Shown here one piece after another: positions 18,108 to 27,261 of a stretch of 64,000 nt of DNA; the stretch's first letter is position 1, and each line of letters begins with the position of its first letter. Below the pieces are notes generated by a model, which was not told the DNA's origin, ran no database searches, and saw only the letters and a program-made list of their open reading frames with translations. This stretch comes from Chryseobacterium sp. BLS98 (GTDB lineage: Bacteria; Bacteroidota; Bacteroidia; Flavobacteriales; Weeksellaceae), in NCBI RefSeq assembly GCF_001045445.1, contig NZ_LFNF01000002.1, forward strand, positions 744,001 through 808,000, read 5' to 3'. Position numbers and translations under genes: made by a program.

Positions 18108-18287
18108 AGATATAATTTTGAAATTTATTCATTTTATATAAAAAAAATAAAAGACATTTATCGATAAAAAATACAACGTGTTGAAAATCAACGTTATTCA
18201 AAATTTACAATCTATATAAATGCTGTTAAATTTTAGTAATATTAGGAAAAATGACCTTATTAGGTATTGGATGTAAGAGACAGATTA

Positions 18288-19589
18288 TCAGATAAGTTCT
18301 CCATACAAATCAAATTCCTCTGCCGAAGTTATTTTAACATCAGCAAATTCTCCTATAGAAATGTATGTTTCTTCTGCTGAAACCAGAACCGTATTATCCA
18401 CATCAGGTGAATCATATTCTGTTCTTCCAACAAAGTAATTTCCTTCTTTTCTGTCGAAAATACATCTGAATACTTTTCCGATTTTTTCCTGGTTCTTTTC
18501 CCAGGAAATCTGTGATTGGAGTTCCATGATCTCTTCTACTCTTGCTTCTTTTACCTCCTGCGGTATATCATCTTCCAACACGTAAGCTCCTGTATTTTCT
18601 TCATGGGAATAAGTAAAACATCCCAATCTGTCAAATTTTTGTTCTCTTACCCAATCCTTCAATTCCTGGAACCTTTCTTCAGTTTCTCCAGGATATCCAA
18701 CGATTAAAGTTGTTCTAACAGCCATATCCGGAACTTTTTCTCTAAACTTAGCTAGTAATGCATTGGTTTTTTCATGAGTGGTTCCGCGTTTCATGGATTT
18801 CAATAGATCAGAATTGATATGCTGAAGAGGAATATCGATGTAATTACACACTTTCGGCTCTTCACGGATGATATCGAGAACATCTTCAGGGAAACCACTT
18901 GGGAAAGCATAATGAAGACGGATCCACTCTAAACCTTCAACTTTTACAAGTTCTTTTAAAAGTTCTCCAAGAGCACGTTTTTTATAAAGATCAAGGCCAT
19001 AGTAAGTAAGGTCCTGAGCAATAAGGATAATTTCTTTAGTGCCTTTCTTTGCCAGTTTTTGAGCTTCCACAACCAGTTTTTCAATAGGAGTAGAAACATG
19101 TCCACCTCTCATTAAAGGAATTGCACAGAAAGAACAAGGACGATCACAACCTTCTGAAATTTTAAGGTATGCATAATGCTTTGGAGTAGTAGTCAATCTC
19201 TCTCCAACAAGTTCATGCTTATAGTCTGCCCCCAAATGTTTAAGAAGAACCGGAAGATCTCTTGTTCCGAAATATTGGTCTACATCCGGGATTTCTTTAA
19301 TAAGATCCGGTTTGTATCTTTCAGAAAGACATCCTGTAACAAAAACTTTTTCGACTTCGCCTCTTTTTTTTGCATCTACATAATCAAGGATGGTATTAAT
19401 AGATTCTTCCTTAGCATTGTCAATAAATCCACAAGTATTGATTACCACAATATCTCCGCGGTCTTCATGAACCACTTCTTTTCCATTGGCTTTAAGCTGG
19501 CTCATTAATACTTCAGAATCGTATACATTCTTGGAACATCCAAGAGTAACAACATTGATTTTCTTCTTCCCTACAGATTTTGTGCGCAT
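18288..19589 (-). CDS. rimO: Ribosomal protein S12 methylthiotransferase
   Basis: Radical-SAM iron-sulfur enzyme that adds a methylthio group to an aspartate of ribosomal protein S12. The 433-residue protein has an N-terminal UPF0004 domain with cysteines C18, C53 and C87 (second 4Fe-4S cluster), the radical-SAM motif C148-x3-C152-x2-C155 (GCDRPCSFCAIP), and a C-terminal TRAM domain (about 370-433). The start is ATG 19589 with a consensus promoter right upstream. Single-gene unit. Confidence 0.96.
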   Translation of the reverse strand: MRTKSVGKKKINVVTLGCSKNVYDSEVLMSQLKANGKEVVHEDRGDIVVINTCGFIDNAKEESINTILDYVDAKKRGEVEKVFVTGCLSERYKPDLIKEIPDVDQYFGTRDLPVLLKHLGADYKHELVGERLTTTPKHYAYLKISEGCDRPCSFCAIPLMRGGHVSTPIEKLVVEAQKLAKKGTKEIILIAQDLTYYGLDLYKKRALGELLKELVKVEGLEWIRLHYAFPSGFPEDVLDIIREEPKVCNYIDIPLQHINSDLLKSMKRGTTHEKTNALLAKFREKVPDMAVRTTLIVGYPGETEERFQELKDWVREQKFDRLGCFTYSHEENTGAYVLEDDIPQEVKEARVEEIMELQSQISWEKNQEKIGKVFRCIFDRKEGNYFVGRTEYDSPDVDNTVLVSAEETYISIGEFADVKITSAEEFDLYGELI

Positions 19590-19608
19590 CGTTTTGATTT
19601 TGAGTGTG

Positions 19609-19641
19609 CAAAGATACGAAATAATAAAAGAGTAAGCTCAA
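19609..19641 (-). promoter_or_regulatory. Promoter of rimO
   Basis: Minus-strand TTG (CAA 19639-19641 on +), 22 nt, TATCTTTG (19616-19609). It lies immediately beyond the terminator of the polysaccharide operon. Confidence 0.6.
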
Positions 19642-19646
19642 AAAAT

Positions 19647-19673
19647 GAAAACCACTTTAGGAAAGTGGTTTTC
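19647..19673 (-). terminator. Terminator of the polysaccharide operon
   Basis: 12-bp perfect stem GAAAACCACTTT / AAAGTGGTTTTC (19647-19658 and 19662-19673), loop AGG, followed on the minus strand by a T-run. It stands 11 nt after the rfbC stop. Confidence 0.85.
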
Positions 19674-19683
19674 AATATATTAT

Positions 19684-20229
19684 TTAAAAATTTTGTGCAG
19701 AGAATGTTGGTAATGATTTATCTTTTTCAGAAAGTATAATTGCTTCAAGTGGTAATTTCCAGTCAATATTTAATTCCGGATCATTCCATATAACACTTCC
19801 TTCAGACTCTTTATTATAAAAATTATCACATTTATACGAAAAGATCGCTGTTTCACTTAAAACGGAAAAACCATGTCCGAATCCACGGGGAACATAAAGT
19901 TGAAGTTTATTTTCAGGCGTCAATTCAACTCCAAACCATTTTCCGAATGTTGGTGAATCTTTTCTCAAATCAACCGCTACATCAAAAACTTTCCCTTCCA
20001 GGCAAGATACCAGTTTGGCCTGGGCATGCTCCCCTTTCTGAAGATGCAGCCCTCGGAGTACACCATATGAAGATTTTGAAATATTATCCTGAACAAAATG
20101 TCCGTTCATCCCAGTCAGTTCTTCAAATTTTTTCTCATTATATTTTTCAAAGAAGTATCCTCTATCATCTTCAAAGATTGTGGGCTCGATAATATAACAA
20201 TCTTTTAAGGGTGTTTCTTTAATTTTCAT
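19684..20229 (-). CDS. rfbC: dTDP-4-dehydrorhamnose 3,5-epimerase
   Basis: Cupin enzyme (RmlC) of dTDP-L-rhamnose synthesis, 181 residues. The catalytic base is H62 in VLRGLHLQKGEHAQ and the acid is Y132 in FSYKCDNFY; PRGFGHGF is the usual cupin strand. It is the last gene of the polysaccharide locus. rmlA, rmlB and rmlD are not in the window and must be elsewhere if rhamnose is made. The epimerase-like enzyme at 24432-25565 may use a product of the same pathway. Confidence 0.94.
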   Translation of the reverse strand: MKIKETPLKDCYIIEPTIFEDDRGYFFEKYNEKKFEELTGMNGHFVQDNISKSSYGVLRGLHLQKGEHAQAKLVSCLEGKVFDVAVDLRKDSPTFGKWFGVELTPENKLQLYVPRGFGHGFSVLSETAIFSYKCDNFYNKESEGSVIWNDPELNIDWKLPLEAIILSEKDKSLPTFSAQNF

Positions 20230-20241
20230 TTTTTGTTGTTT

Positions 20242-21204
20242 TTATAAATTATATTCTTTTTTTAATCTCCATTTTAATCCTAAATATATTCCACCTGCAG
20301 GAATAAATATAATCAAAATAATTACCCAAACAGGAAGCTGTGAATGAATTAAAAAAATATTTATAAGCACCTGAAAAACAGCATACACAGAGCTTATTAC
20401 TAAGTGGGATACTTTTTTTTCGTTAGCAAAAAGCTGATAGAGATGTCTTCTGTGGGCTTCAAATATATTTTCTTTTAATAATATACGCTCAATAATAGTA
20501 AGTACAACCTCCATCCCGTAAATTGAAAGTAACAAAATGTATTTGTATTCCCCGGTTCTCATGATAAGAAGAGTAATAAGACCGATTACCCAAAAACCGA
20601 TTCCCATACTTCCAACATCTCCGGCAAAACATTTTGCTTTTTTTCTAAAATTAAAAAAGAGAAAAACTAAGCATGCCAAAATTGGGTAAACGATGAAGCT
20701 TTCATCTGTAAATTGAATCATGTCTTTATTAATGTATGCTAGTGAACCTAGAGTTACAAGACTGTAAACCCCTGTCATCCCGTTGATACCGTCCATAAAA
20801 TTATAGGCATTCAGAGTCCCAATTATAACCACAAAGAGTATTGGCCATACCCAAAAAGGCATTAATGTAAAAGCCCCAGTAAAGTATAGAAGCAGAACTA
20901 CTGAAACGAAATGAACCGAAAGCCTAATCTTATTGGATAAAGTCCTTACATCATCAATAAAACTGATGGTACATATCGCCAGAAGTCCTAATCCAAAAGA
21001 CCAATAATTTTGAATTACTTCATTAAAATTAAACAGGCAAAAAACAATAAATGCAATAGGAAAAATAACCCCTCCTCCTCTTAATGTGATTTGTGTATGT
21101 GCACTTCTGTGATTGGGTTTATCTATAATATTATATTGATTTGCAATTCTGAAATATATCAGTATTGAAATAAATAGGATGACAGTGACAAGAATATATT
21201 CCAT
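20242..21204 (-). CDS. Undecaprenyl-phosphate sugar-1-phosphate transferase (WbpL/WecA family)
   Basis: Polytopic membrane enzyme, 320 residues with about ten helices, of the GT4-like polyprenyl-phosphate transferase family. Seen in order: GGGVIFP, the Asp pair in IDDVRTLSN, NAYNFMDGINGMTG, FAGDVGSMGIG and the C-terminal RRHLYQLF loop. It would start repeat-unit synthesis by moving a HexNAc-1-phosphate onto undecaprenyl phosphate. The reductase of WbpV type next to it suggests a 6-deoxy-HexNAc donor, as with P. aeruginosa WbpL. The exact donor is inferred. Confidence 0.88.
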   Translation of the reverse strand: MEYILVTVILFISILIYFRIANQYNIIDKPNHRSAHTQITLRGGGVIFPIAFIVFCLFNFNEVIQNYWSFGLGLLAICTISFIDDVRTLSNKIRLSVHFVSVVLLLYFTGAFTLMPFWVWPILFVVIIGTLNAYNFMDGINGMTGVYSLVTLGSLAYINKDMIQFTDESFIVYPILACLVFLFFNFRKKAKCFAGDVGSMGIGFWVIGLITLLIMRTGEYKYILLLSIYGMEVVLTIIERILLKENIFEAHRRHLYQLFANEKKVSHLVISSVYAVFQVLINIFLIHSQLPVWVIILIIFIPAGGIYLGLKWRLKKEYNL

Positions 21205-21208
21205 TACT

Positions 21209-22108
21209 TTAACTAAAGCTTTTTATTGTTTTTTCAAGACCTTGCTTCGCTGAAACAGGAAGATCTGTAATTTTCAATGTGTTTTTTATTTTTTCATTTG
21301 AAACCAAGAGACTGCCTGTCATCTTTTTCAATCTTTTTGTATTAATTGGAAGAGGTAAAACATCTCCTGTCTTGGCAAGACCCTGTATGAATATTTTAGG
21401 TACGGATAAATTGATGGTCTTTTTATTTGTAACTTTTTTTATTATAGTAATGATATCCTTTGTTGAAACCGGCTCATCATCACAAATATGGTAAATTCCC
21501 GTTTTTATTTTGTTTTCATTTTTAATAATTTCCGATATAAAGAAATTGAAGTTATCAATAGATAAAAAAGACCTACTGTTGTCAAAAGACGCTAAGGGAT
21601 ATGGAAGCCCTTTTGAAATTATTTTATATAGCAGTCCCAGATTACCTTTATCTCCGGGTCCATGAATCATTGGTGGTCTCAGAATAATCACTTTTTTATT
21701 TTCAGGAAGCATCTGTGCTAAAAGCCACTCCTCTGCCTGTCTTTTAGTTTTGCCATATAAAGAAACCGGATTACAGATGGAATCTTCTTTCAGCGGTTCT
21801 TCAGATTCAAATTCTTCAACAGCAGCAATTGAGCTTACATGAATAAGAAGCCTGGCATCCGATTTAATAAAAGTATCAAATATCTCTTTTACCAATTCTA
21901 CATTGGCAAAGGAATAATCTTTTTCAGTCGCAGTCCCTTTATGATCATGTGCTTTGCCTACAAGATTAATCATAATATCCGCCCAACCGGCAGCTTCTTT
22001 CCAGGAAGTATTTCTTAATGATATTACCTGAACTTCAGCATTTATCAATCTCGATTGTATAAGATTCTTTCCTACAAAACCGGAACCTCCATAAACGGCT
22101 ATATTCAT
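21209..22108 (-). CDS. NAD-dependent epimerase/dehydratase, WbpV-like 4-keto-sugar reductase
   Basis: Extended short-chain dehydrogenase of 299 residues: NAD-binding YGGSGFVGKN, active-site SerSer in HVSSIAAVEE, YxxxK in LYGKTKRQAEE, and RPPMIHGPGDKGN. The last motif fits WbpV/WbcP-type reductases that turn UDP-4-keto-6-deoxy-GlcNAc into UDP-QuiNAc or FucNAc. WbpM-type dehydratase (37592) and WbpL-type transferase (next gene) complete that path. ATG 22108 is chosen; the longer frame to 22135 overlaps the upstream gene and adds residues ahead of the Rossmann strand. Confidence 0.82.
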   Translation of the reverse strand: MNIAVYGGSGFVGKNLIQSRLINAEVQVISLRNTSWKEAAGWADIMINLVGKAHDHKGTATEKDYSFANVELVKEIFDTFIKSDARLLIHVSSIAAVEEFESEEPLKEDSICNPVSLYGKTKRQAEEWLLAQMLPENKKVIILRPPMIHGPGDKGNLGLLYKIISKGLPYPLASFDNSRSFLSIDNFNFFISEIIKNENKIKTGIYHICDDEPVSTKDIITIIKKVTNKKTINLSVPKIFIQGLAKTGDVLPLPINTKRLKKMTGSLLVSNEKIKNTLKITDLPVSAKQGLEKTIKSFS

Positions 22109-22110
22109 AA

Positions 22111-23139
22111 TTATTGTTTTAAAACCTGTTCCCAATGTTTAATAGATGAAAGACCGAATACTTCATTTATCCATCCCTTTAAAGACATACTTTCTCTAAT
22201 CTCAGAGTTCATTTCTTTAAAATCGGACCGGAAAAAACTTTCATCAAATTTGATTGCTTCTCTTTCTATGATAGAAATATTCTGTGAATCATAAAAAGGG
22301 TACTTTTTTATTTTAGGATTGGTAGTGATTAATTTTCTACCGGCTCCCAACGTTTCAAATGTTCTCATTGTAAGACCGTCCTGTCCGGGATGGTTGATAT
22401 CCAGAATAACTTTGGTATTCTTATAAATATCAACTATTTCGTGATGGGAAAGACTATTAAATGAAATTTTATTGTAGTCAAAGTCTCTAAAATTCTTATC
22501 CGTTGCTTTTCTATATTTAAAAAGAAGCTTGCTAGGAGAATAATAAAATGTAAACATCTTTAACTGATGCCCGCCACACCATGATTTAGCTTTTTCACTA
22601 ATTGAATAACGGTCCGAGTGTGCAGTTCCGATAAAAGCCAGATCATTTTGAAAGTTTTTATTGCTTCCGTTAAGATCTCCATAATCCTGAGCAAAAAACA
22701 ATGGTCTGAAGCTTATTTGATACTGAACGGCATCCTGACTGTCAAAAGTGAATTTATCATCAAAATAATTTAAAATCTCTAATCCATTCGAATTATTTTT
22801 GAATGAGTCATAGGTATAGAAAATGAATTTGATACCTGGATTATTTTCTTTTAAAAAATCAAGGAAAAATTTTGGTGTGGCTTCTCCTTTTATTAAGAGG
22901 AAATAATCATATTTCGTATCTTTTATCTTTTCAATGATCTCGTTAAAATACTGATTGATTTTAACAGAATACATTTCTTTTTTTATACGGATAATCGCCT
23001 TACTAAAAAAAGAATTAGAAGGTCGCTCATCAAACAGATCAACTGTAGCTCCCATATCTTCCAATTCTTTCTTAATTAAATTTTCATAATTAAAAAATTT
23101 AACCGAAATTAAAAGTACGTTTTTACCTTTTAAATTCAT
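22111..23139 (-). CDS. Glycosyltransferase, CgeB-like
   Basis: A 342-residue cytosolic protein. It starts with a Rossmann-like strand (GKNVLLISVKFFNYENLIKK) and has a C-terminal half of GT-B type, including KVILDINHPGQDGLTMRTFE and LGAGRKLITTN, in which the Glu of TFE and the following glycine-rich strand match the Glyco_trans_1_2/CgeB-like family. It probably adds one sugar of the repeat unit. Its ATG shares one base with the stop of the beta-helix gene upstream. The family is fairly sure; donor and acceptor are unknown. Confidence 0.72.
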   Translation of the reverse strand: MNLKGKNVLLISVKFFNYENLIKKELEDMGATVDLFDERPSNSFFSKAIIRIKKEMYSVKINQYFNEIIEKIKDTKYDYFLLIKGEATPKFFLDFLKENNPGIKFIFYTYDSFKNNSNGLEILNYFDDKFTFDSQDAVQYQISFRPLFFAQDYGDLNGSNKNFQNDLAFIGTAHSDRYSISEKAKSWCGGHQLKMFTFYYSPSKLLFKYRKATDKNFRDFDYNKISFNSLSHHEIVDIYKNTKVILDINHPGQDGLTMRTFETLGAGRKLITTNPKIKKYPFYDSQNISIIEREAIKFDESFFRSDFKEMNSEIRESMSLKGWINEVFGLSSIKHWEQVLKQ

Positions 23140-24425
23140 TATCTATAATTATTGGTTTGTGAAATTTCTACATTCTTAGAATCAATAATAATACTCTTAT
23201 TTGGATAATAAATATAATTATCTTTAAAAAGCATACCTTCTGATTTATCAACTTGCAATGCTACCACGTTTGGCGTATTCCTGTAATCTAAAAATTTATT
23301 ATTTGTAATAATTGATCTAGAATTAGGAATCGCCTTTATTACGGCATTTACATTATTAAGACCTGCACAATCTATAAAATCATTGTTTAATATGCTCCAG
23401 TCATAAGCCCCGTTTTTAATTATTACAGCTTCCTGATTTATTCCTTTAACAATATTTCCAATTATCTTGATATTATTGCTGTTCTCACCTACAACGAAAT
23501 TTTTTGTATAGGAATTCTTATTATAATAGGTATAGCGCCCAAGAAAATTTGAATTACTAATAATAATTTCATCGCAATTATTTAAATAAAAGAAACTATT
23601 AATACTTTTTGTATCTGTTGCATGTACAAAAAAAGAATTTGTAATCTGGATCTGCTGAACTCTTTTGATTGCGTTACCTTCAATTCTTATCTGGTAAGCT
23701 TCCCGACCATTATTATTAAGTAGTTCCCCAATATATGCATTTGTGATAGATGTATTTTGATGTCCTGTTTTTTCATCCAATGGTTTTAATAGAAGTAAAC
23801 ATTCATGTGCACTATTTAGCCAAATATTGGAGAGTCTGTTTCCACCTGCAACAATCTTAAGACAGATATCTCCTCCGGTAATTTCAGTATTAGTAATAGT
23901 GCTATCTGAAAATAACTCCACCCCAACTTTATTTTTAAAAAAAAACGAATTACTAATCCTGAGCAAACCTTGCCGCGATTTTAGACCAATGCTTTGAAAA
24001 TTATAGAATCCGACATTATCAATAATCAATCCTCCACCAAATGTTCCATCAATACCCATTCCACCTATATTATTGCCATCTAACCGTAAATTCGAAATCT
24101 TCACCCAATCACAGCCGTCCACAAATTTCAATATAGGCTCATTTCCTATTGACTTTAGTACCGTTCCTACATCATTGTGCCAATGATTAAAACCAACACC
24201 TTCCATGCTTAAACCTTTAAAGTTATAAGGAACAACTAAAGTTCTCACTAGATAAACTCCCTGTTCAAAACGTATTGGCTTACCGCTATTCAATGCATTC
24301 TGAATAGCTTTAGTATCATCAGTAATACCATCTCCCTTCGCATTAAATTCTTTCACCGACAAAATTTGTCCGGATAATCCTATTGAATTTAAAAATAAAA
24401 TAAGAATTAAGGTAACTGTCTTCAA
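23139..24425 (-). CDS. Exported right-handed beta-helix protein (pectate-lyase superfamily)
   Basis: A 428-residue protein with signal peptide (MKTVTLILILFLNSIGLSGQ), then VKEFNAKGDGITDDTKAIQNAL, the start of the pectate_lyase_3/GH28-type helix, and many NI/SNS/ITN-rich rungs (about 60-420). It could cut or modify the polysaccharide in the periplasm or act as an epimerase or lyase. The only plausible start is TTG at 24425: the next Met is near residue 77, past the signal peptide. The upstream epimerase gene ends with TAG in the same frame, three codons before this TTG. Enzymatic activity is not proven by visible catalytic residues. Confidence 0.8.
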   Translation of the reverse strand: MKTVTLILILFLNSIGLSGQILSVKEFNAKGDGITDDTKAIQNALNSGKPIRFEQGVYLVRTLVVPYNFKGLSMEGVGFNHWHNDVGTVLKSIGNEPILKFVDGCDWVKISNLRLDGNNIGGMGIDGTFGGGLIIDNVGFYNFQSIGLKSRQGLLRISNSFFFKNKVGVELFSDSTITNTEITGGDICLKIVAGGNRLSNIWLNSAHECLLLLKPLDEKTGHQNTSITNAYIGELLNNNGREAYQIRIEGNAIKRVQQIQITNSFFVHATDTKSINSFFYLNNCDEIIISNSNFLGRYTYYNKNSYTKNFVVGENSNNIKIIGNIVKGINQEAVIIKNGAYDWSILNNDFIDCAGLNNVNAVIKAIPNSRSIITNNKFLDYRNTPNVVALQVDKSEGMLFKDNYIYYPNKSIIIDSKNVEISQTNNYR

Positions 24426-24431
24426 AATAAT

Positions 24432-25565
24432 CTATTTATATAAACCTTTAGCTTTCATCTCATCAATCGACTTTTGATATTGGTCTTCTTGCACTTCCTG
24501 GGTATTGACCCATTCTGTGAATTTCTTTAGGCCTTGCTCAAAACTCACTTTCGGCTCAAACCCTAATAAAGAATTAATTTTCGTTAAATCAGCATAATTG
24601 TGACGAATATCTCCTAAACGATAATTTCCTGAAACCGTTACCGGAACATCAACACCGTAGTTTTTGATTAAACCATTGGCCACTTCCAAAACATCAGTTG
24701 CAACACCAGTTCCTACATTGAAAACATGGTTGTCGGCTTCCTCTTTTTCTAAACCTAAAATAGTAGCATCTACCACATCATCAATGAAAACAAAATCTCT
24801 GGTTTCTTTTCCGTCTTCGAAAATATTGATTCCGTTTCCGTTCTTAATTTGGGTCGAAAAAATGGAAAGAATTCCTGTATATGGATTTTTCAAAGATTGA
24901 CCGGGTCCGTAAACATTTTGGTAACGGAACGCAACACCAGCAATACCAATTGTAGGACAAACTGTAAGAACCATCTGTTCCTGGTTTTGTTTTGTAATAC
25001 CATAAACAGATGATGGATGAATTTTTGAAGTTTCGTCCGTTCCTACTAAAGTAAGAGCAGAAGAACCCGGGTACTTCACTTCGAAATCACCTTTATCCAT
25101 ATAATCTGCAGTACGTTGTGTCGGATAGACTGCACCTAACTCTTGACTGATATACTTGCCTTCTCCATAAATAGAACGGGAAGAAGCCACCACTACTTTT
25201 TTAATATTATGCTTTGTATTAACCAATAAATCTAAAAGAATAGCAGTACCACCAATATTAACATCAATATATTTTTTTACTTCGTACATAGATTGTCCGG
25301 TACCGGTTTCGGCAGCATAATGGATGATAGCATCCTGACCTTCTAAAGCTTTTTTCCAATCTTCCTCGTTGGTTACTGAGCCTAAAATAAAATTAACCTT
25401 ATCTTTAATGCTAAGATACAATGGGGAAGTTTCGGCAGGATCTTCACCATGTATTTGTGGCGAAAGGTTATCCAAAACCGTAATATTATAGCCTTTATCA
25501 ATCAGTTTTAATGCTAAATTAGAGCCTATAAAACCGGCTCCACCTGTAATTAATATATTTTTCAT
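24432..25565 (-). CDS. NAD-dependent sugar epimerase (dTDP-L-rhamnose 4-epimerase-like)
   Basis: Extended short-chain dehydrogenase of 377 residues: TGGAGFIGSNLA at the N-terminus, VLDNLSPQIHGE (the DNL.PQ.HG motif seen in dTDP-L-rhamnose 4-epimerases), ASSRSIYGEG, the active YxxxK in VYGITKQNQEQ, and FRYQNVYGPGQS. It would interconvert dTDP-L-rhamnose and its 4-epimer (6-deoxy-L-talose) or a related sugar. RfbC in the same operon fits. A dTDP-glucose 4,6-dehydratase-like role is the main alternative. Confidence 0.8.
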   Translation of the reverse strand: MKNILITGGAGFIGSNLALKLIDKGYNITVLDNLSPQIHGEDPAETSPLYLSIKDKVNFILGSVTNEEDWKKALEGQDAIIHYAAETGTGQSMYEVKKYIDVNIGGTAILLDLLVNTKHNIKKVVVASSRSIYGEGKYISQELGAVYPTQRTADYMDKGDFEVKYPGSSALTLVGTDETSKIHPSSVYGITKQNQEQMVLTVCPTIGIAGVAFRYQNVYGPGQSLKNPYTGILSIFSTQIKNGNGINIFEDGKETRDFVFIDDVVDATILGLEKEEADNHVFNVGTGVATDVLEVANGLIKNYGVDVPVTVSGNYRLGDIRHNYADLTKINSLLGFEPKVSFEQGLKKFTEWVNTQEVQEDQYQKSIDEMKAKGLYK

Positions 25566-25577
25566 AATTTGTATTTA

Positions 25578-26183
25578 TTAATCATTATATTTTTCCCAAC
25601 GCTGGGTTTCGAAATTATATTTTTTTATTGGTTTCGCTGGAGTTCCCACTGCAATAACATTTGCAGGCAAACTTTTTGAAACCACCGAGTTGGCACCTAC
25701 AATTGTACCCTTCCCTATAATTACACCGGGTAAGACAGAAACAAATTCACCTAACCAAACATTATCTTCAATGATAACTGGTTTTGAAAATAATTTTCTA
25801 TCATGCGGAATTGAATCTGGAGAAGAATCATTTTCATTTCCTGCATAGCTTCCATGTGAACAGTCGGACACATAAATTTTACTCGCAAATAAGACATTAT
25901 TCCCTATTTCTACTTTTTCCATTGCCGTTATATGAACATAGTCGTTCATCTGAAAATTCTCACCAAAAAATAAAGTGGTTTGTTTATTTTCCGGATATGC
26001 CTCTATCCTGCATCCTACCCCTGTTGTAAAACCTTTTGAAACTTTAATGAACTTTTTACCACGAATATCTATTGGGAACCGAATGATACGAGCATCTGAA
26101 AAGGTAAATTTAGTTCTAATCAGATTTAAAGTCATTTTGCATAATCCCCAAAAGCCATATTGTGTCAGCTTACCTCCCATCAT
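25578..26183 (-). CDS. Hexapeptide-repeat acyltransferase (WcaF/maltose acetyltransferase-like)
   Basis: A 201-residue left-handed beta-helix acyltransferase of the LbH family. The repeats run from about residue 65 to 190 (MEKVEIGNNVLFASKIYVSD, IEDNVWLGEFVSVLPGVIIG), with the catalytic His of the family in SDCSHGSYAG. The C-terminus VGTPAKPIKKY is typical. It most likely O-acetylates a sugar of the repeat unit. ATG 26183 or 26180. It overlaps the GT4 gene upstream by 14 nt. Confidence 0.87.
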   Translation of the reverse strand: MMGGKLTQYGFWGLCKMTLNLIRTKFTFSDARIIRFPIDIRGKKFIKVSKGFTTGVGCRIEAYPENKQTTLFFGENFQMNDYVHITAMEKVEIGNNVLFASKIYVSDCSHGSYAGNENDSSPDSIPHDRKLFSKPVIIEDNVWLGEFVSVLPGVIIGKGTIVGANSVVSKSLPANVIAVGTPAKPIKKYNFETQRWEKYND

Positions 26184-27261
26184 ACAATTCTTTATAAAAT
26201 TCCAGATATTTCAAATAAGTTTTGTCCCAGTCAAATTTAGGGAATTGCAAAATTCCTTTTTGAATTAATTCTCTTCTAAATGATTCATTCTCTAATTTCA
26301 AAATTCCTTCAGCCATCAAATTCTCATTGATATCATCATACAATATGGCTGCATCTCCAACGACTTCCGGTATTGAAGAATTTTTGTTCGCAATAACCGG
26401 GCAATGTGTTTTCATAGCCTCCACTAACGGAATGCCAAATCCTTCGTATGATGACGGGTATAGAAGCACAAACGCTTTATTATATAAAAAGTTCAGATCC
26501 TCATTATTTAATCTTGAAAGCTGAATATATTGTGTCCCCAATAAAGATTCAACGTACAATTTTTCATCATCATTAAATGGCTCTCCTATAACTACTAGTT
26601 TATATTTATCTTTAACTTTTGCAGCTGTTTTAACTGCGATAGGGAAATTTTTATACTCTGTCCTGTGGCCTATGTAGAGTAAATACTTATAATTTTCAAG
26701 AGTCGCGAATTTTGGGTTTTTCTGCGAAATTTCAAAATTCTCATTTATTTTGAAAAAGTCATTACTCACACCATTATAAATAACTCTAATTTTTTTGGGA
26801 TCTAAATTCGGAACAAAATGCAAAAGATCCTTTTTGGTATTTTCCGAAATACAAATAATACCATCTGAATTCAAAACGGCATGTTTTTTTTGGTGCAAAT
26901 TCACCCAACGAGCTAAACCAGTTCTAAATTTTTCAGTTGTAAAATCGTGTATCGTTGTTACATTGATAGCATACTTTGATCCTGAAATCCTAAAATAACT
27001 GGAATGGAATATACTCTTTTCCTGTATTGACTTCGTGAAATTTAAATATCTCCTAATCTTTAAATTTAGAAAAGTTTCTTTTTCAACATTATGAAGTGAA
27101 AACTCTCTTCTAAAAATATTATAATTGGGCTCTTTTTGTTCATAAAATATAACATCCAATTTTTTGTCCGCATTGAATCTTTTTATAAGTTCCGTCCAGT
27201 AAACCGAGCCTCCTCCAGAATTTTGAAGTGAATATATGATATTATCGAATACGACTTTCAT
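26170..27261 (-). CDS. Glycosyltransferase family 4
   Basis: A 363-residue GT-B retaining glycosyltransferase. Motifs: HDFTTEKFR after the N-terminal strands, [12 protein letters not shown] (start of the C-domain), and the Ex7E motif in [16 protein letters not shown] (about 279-294). It adds a sugar to the lipid-linked repeat unit in the cytoplasm. Start ATG; its frame overlaps the polymerase gene upstream by 4 nt (ATGA). Confidence 0.9.
   Translation of the reverse strand: MKVVFDNIIYSLQNSGGGSVYWTELIKRFNADKKLDVIFYEQKEPNYNIFRREFSLHNVEKETFLNLKIRRYLNFTKSIQEKSIFHSSYFRISGSKYAINVTTIHDFTTEKFRTGLARWVNLHQKKHAVLNSDGIICISENTKKDLLHFVPNLDPKKIRVIYNGVSNDFFKINENFEISQKNPKFATLENYKYLLYIGHRTEYKNFPIAVKTAAKVKDKYKLVVIGEPFNDDEKLYVESLLGTQYIQLSRLNNEDLNFLYNKAFVLLYPSSYEGFGIPLVEAMKTHCPVIANKNSSIPEVVGDAAILYDDINENLMAEGILKLENESFRRELIQKGILQFPKFDWDKTYLKYLEFYKELYDGR

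Larger units (their letters stand above)
17950..18287. other. AT-rich spacer of 338 bp
   Basis: Contains the leader hairpin above and a minus-strand TAAATTTG (18100-18107) that fits a -7 element for the 17302-17949 gene. The remainder up to rimO shows no open frame or RNA gene. Confidence 0.6.

Noticed and set aside
22109..22135. Longer start of the WbpV-like reductase
   Set aside because: It would overlap the CgeB-like gene and place nine residues before the Rossmann strand; ATG 22108 gives the normal start.
23139..25565. Fusion or frameshift joining the epimerase and beta-helix genes
   Set aside because: They share a frame with one TAG between, but the second protein has its own signal peptide, so a cytoplasmic-exported fusion makes no sense.
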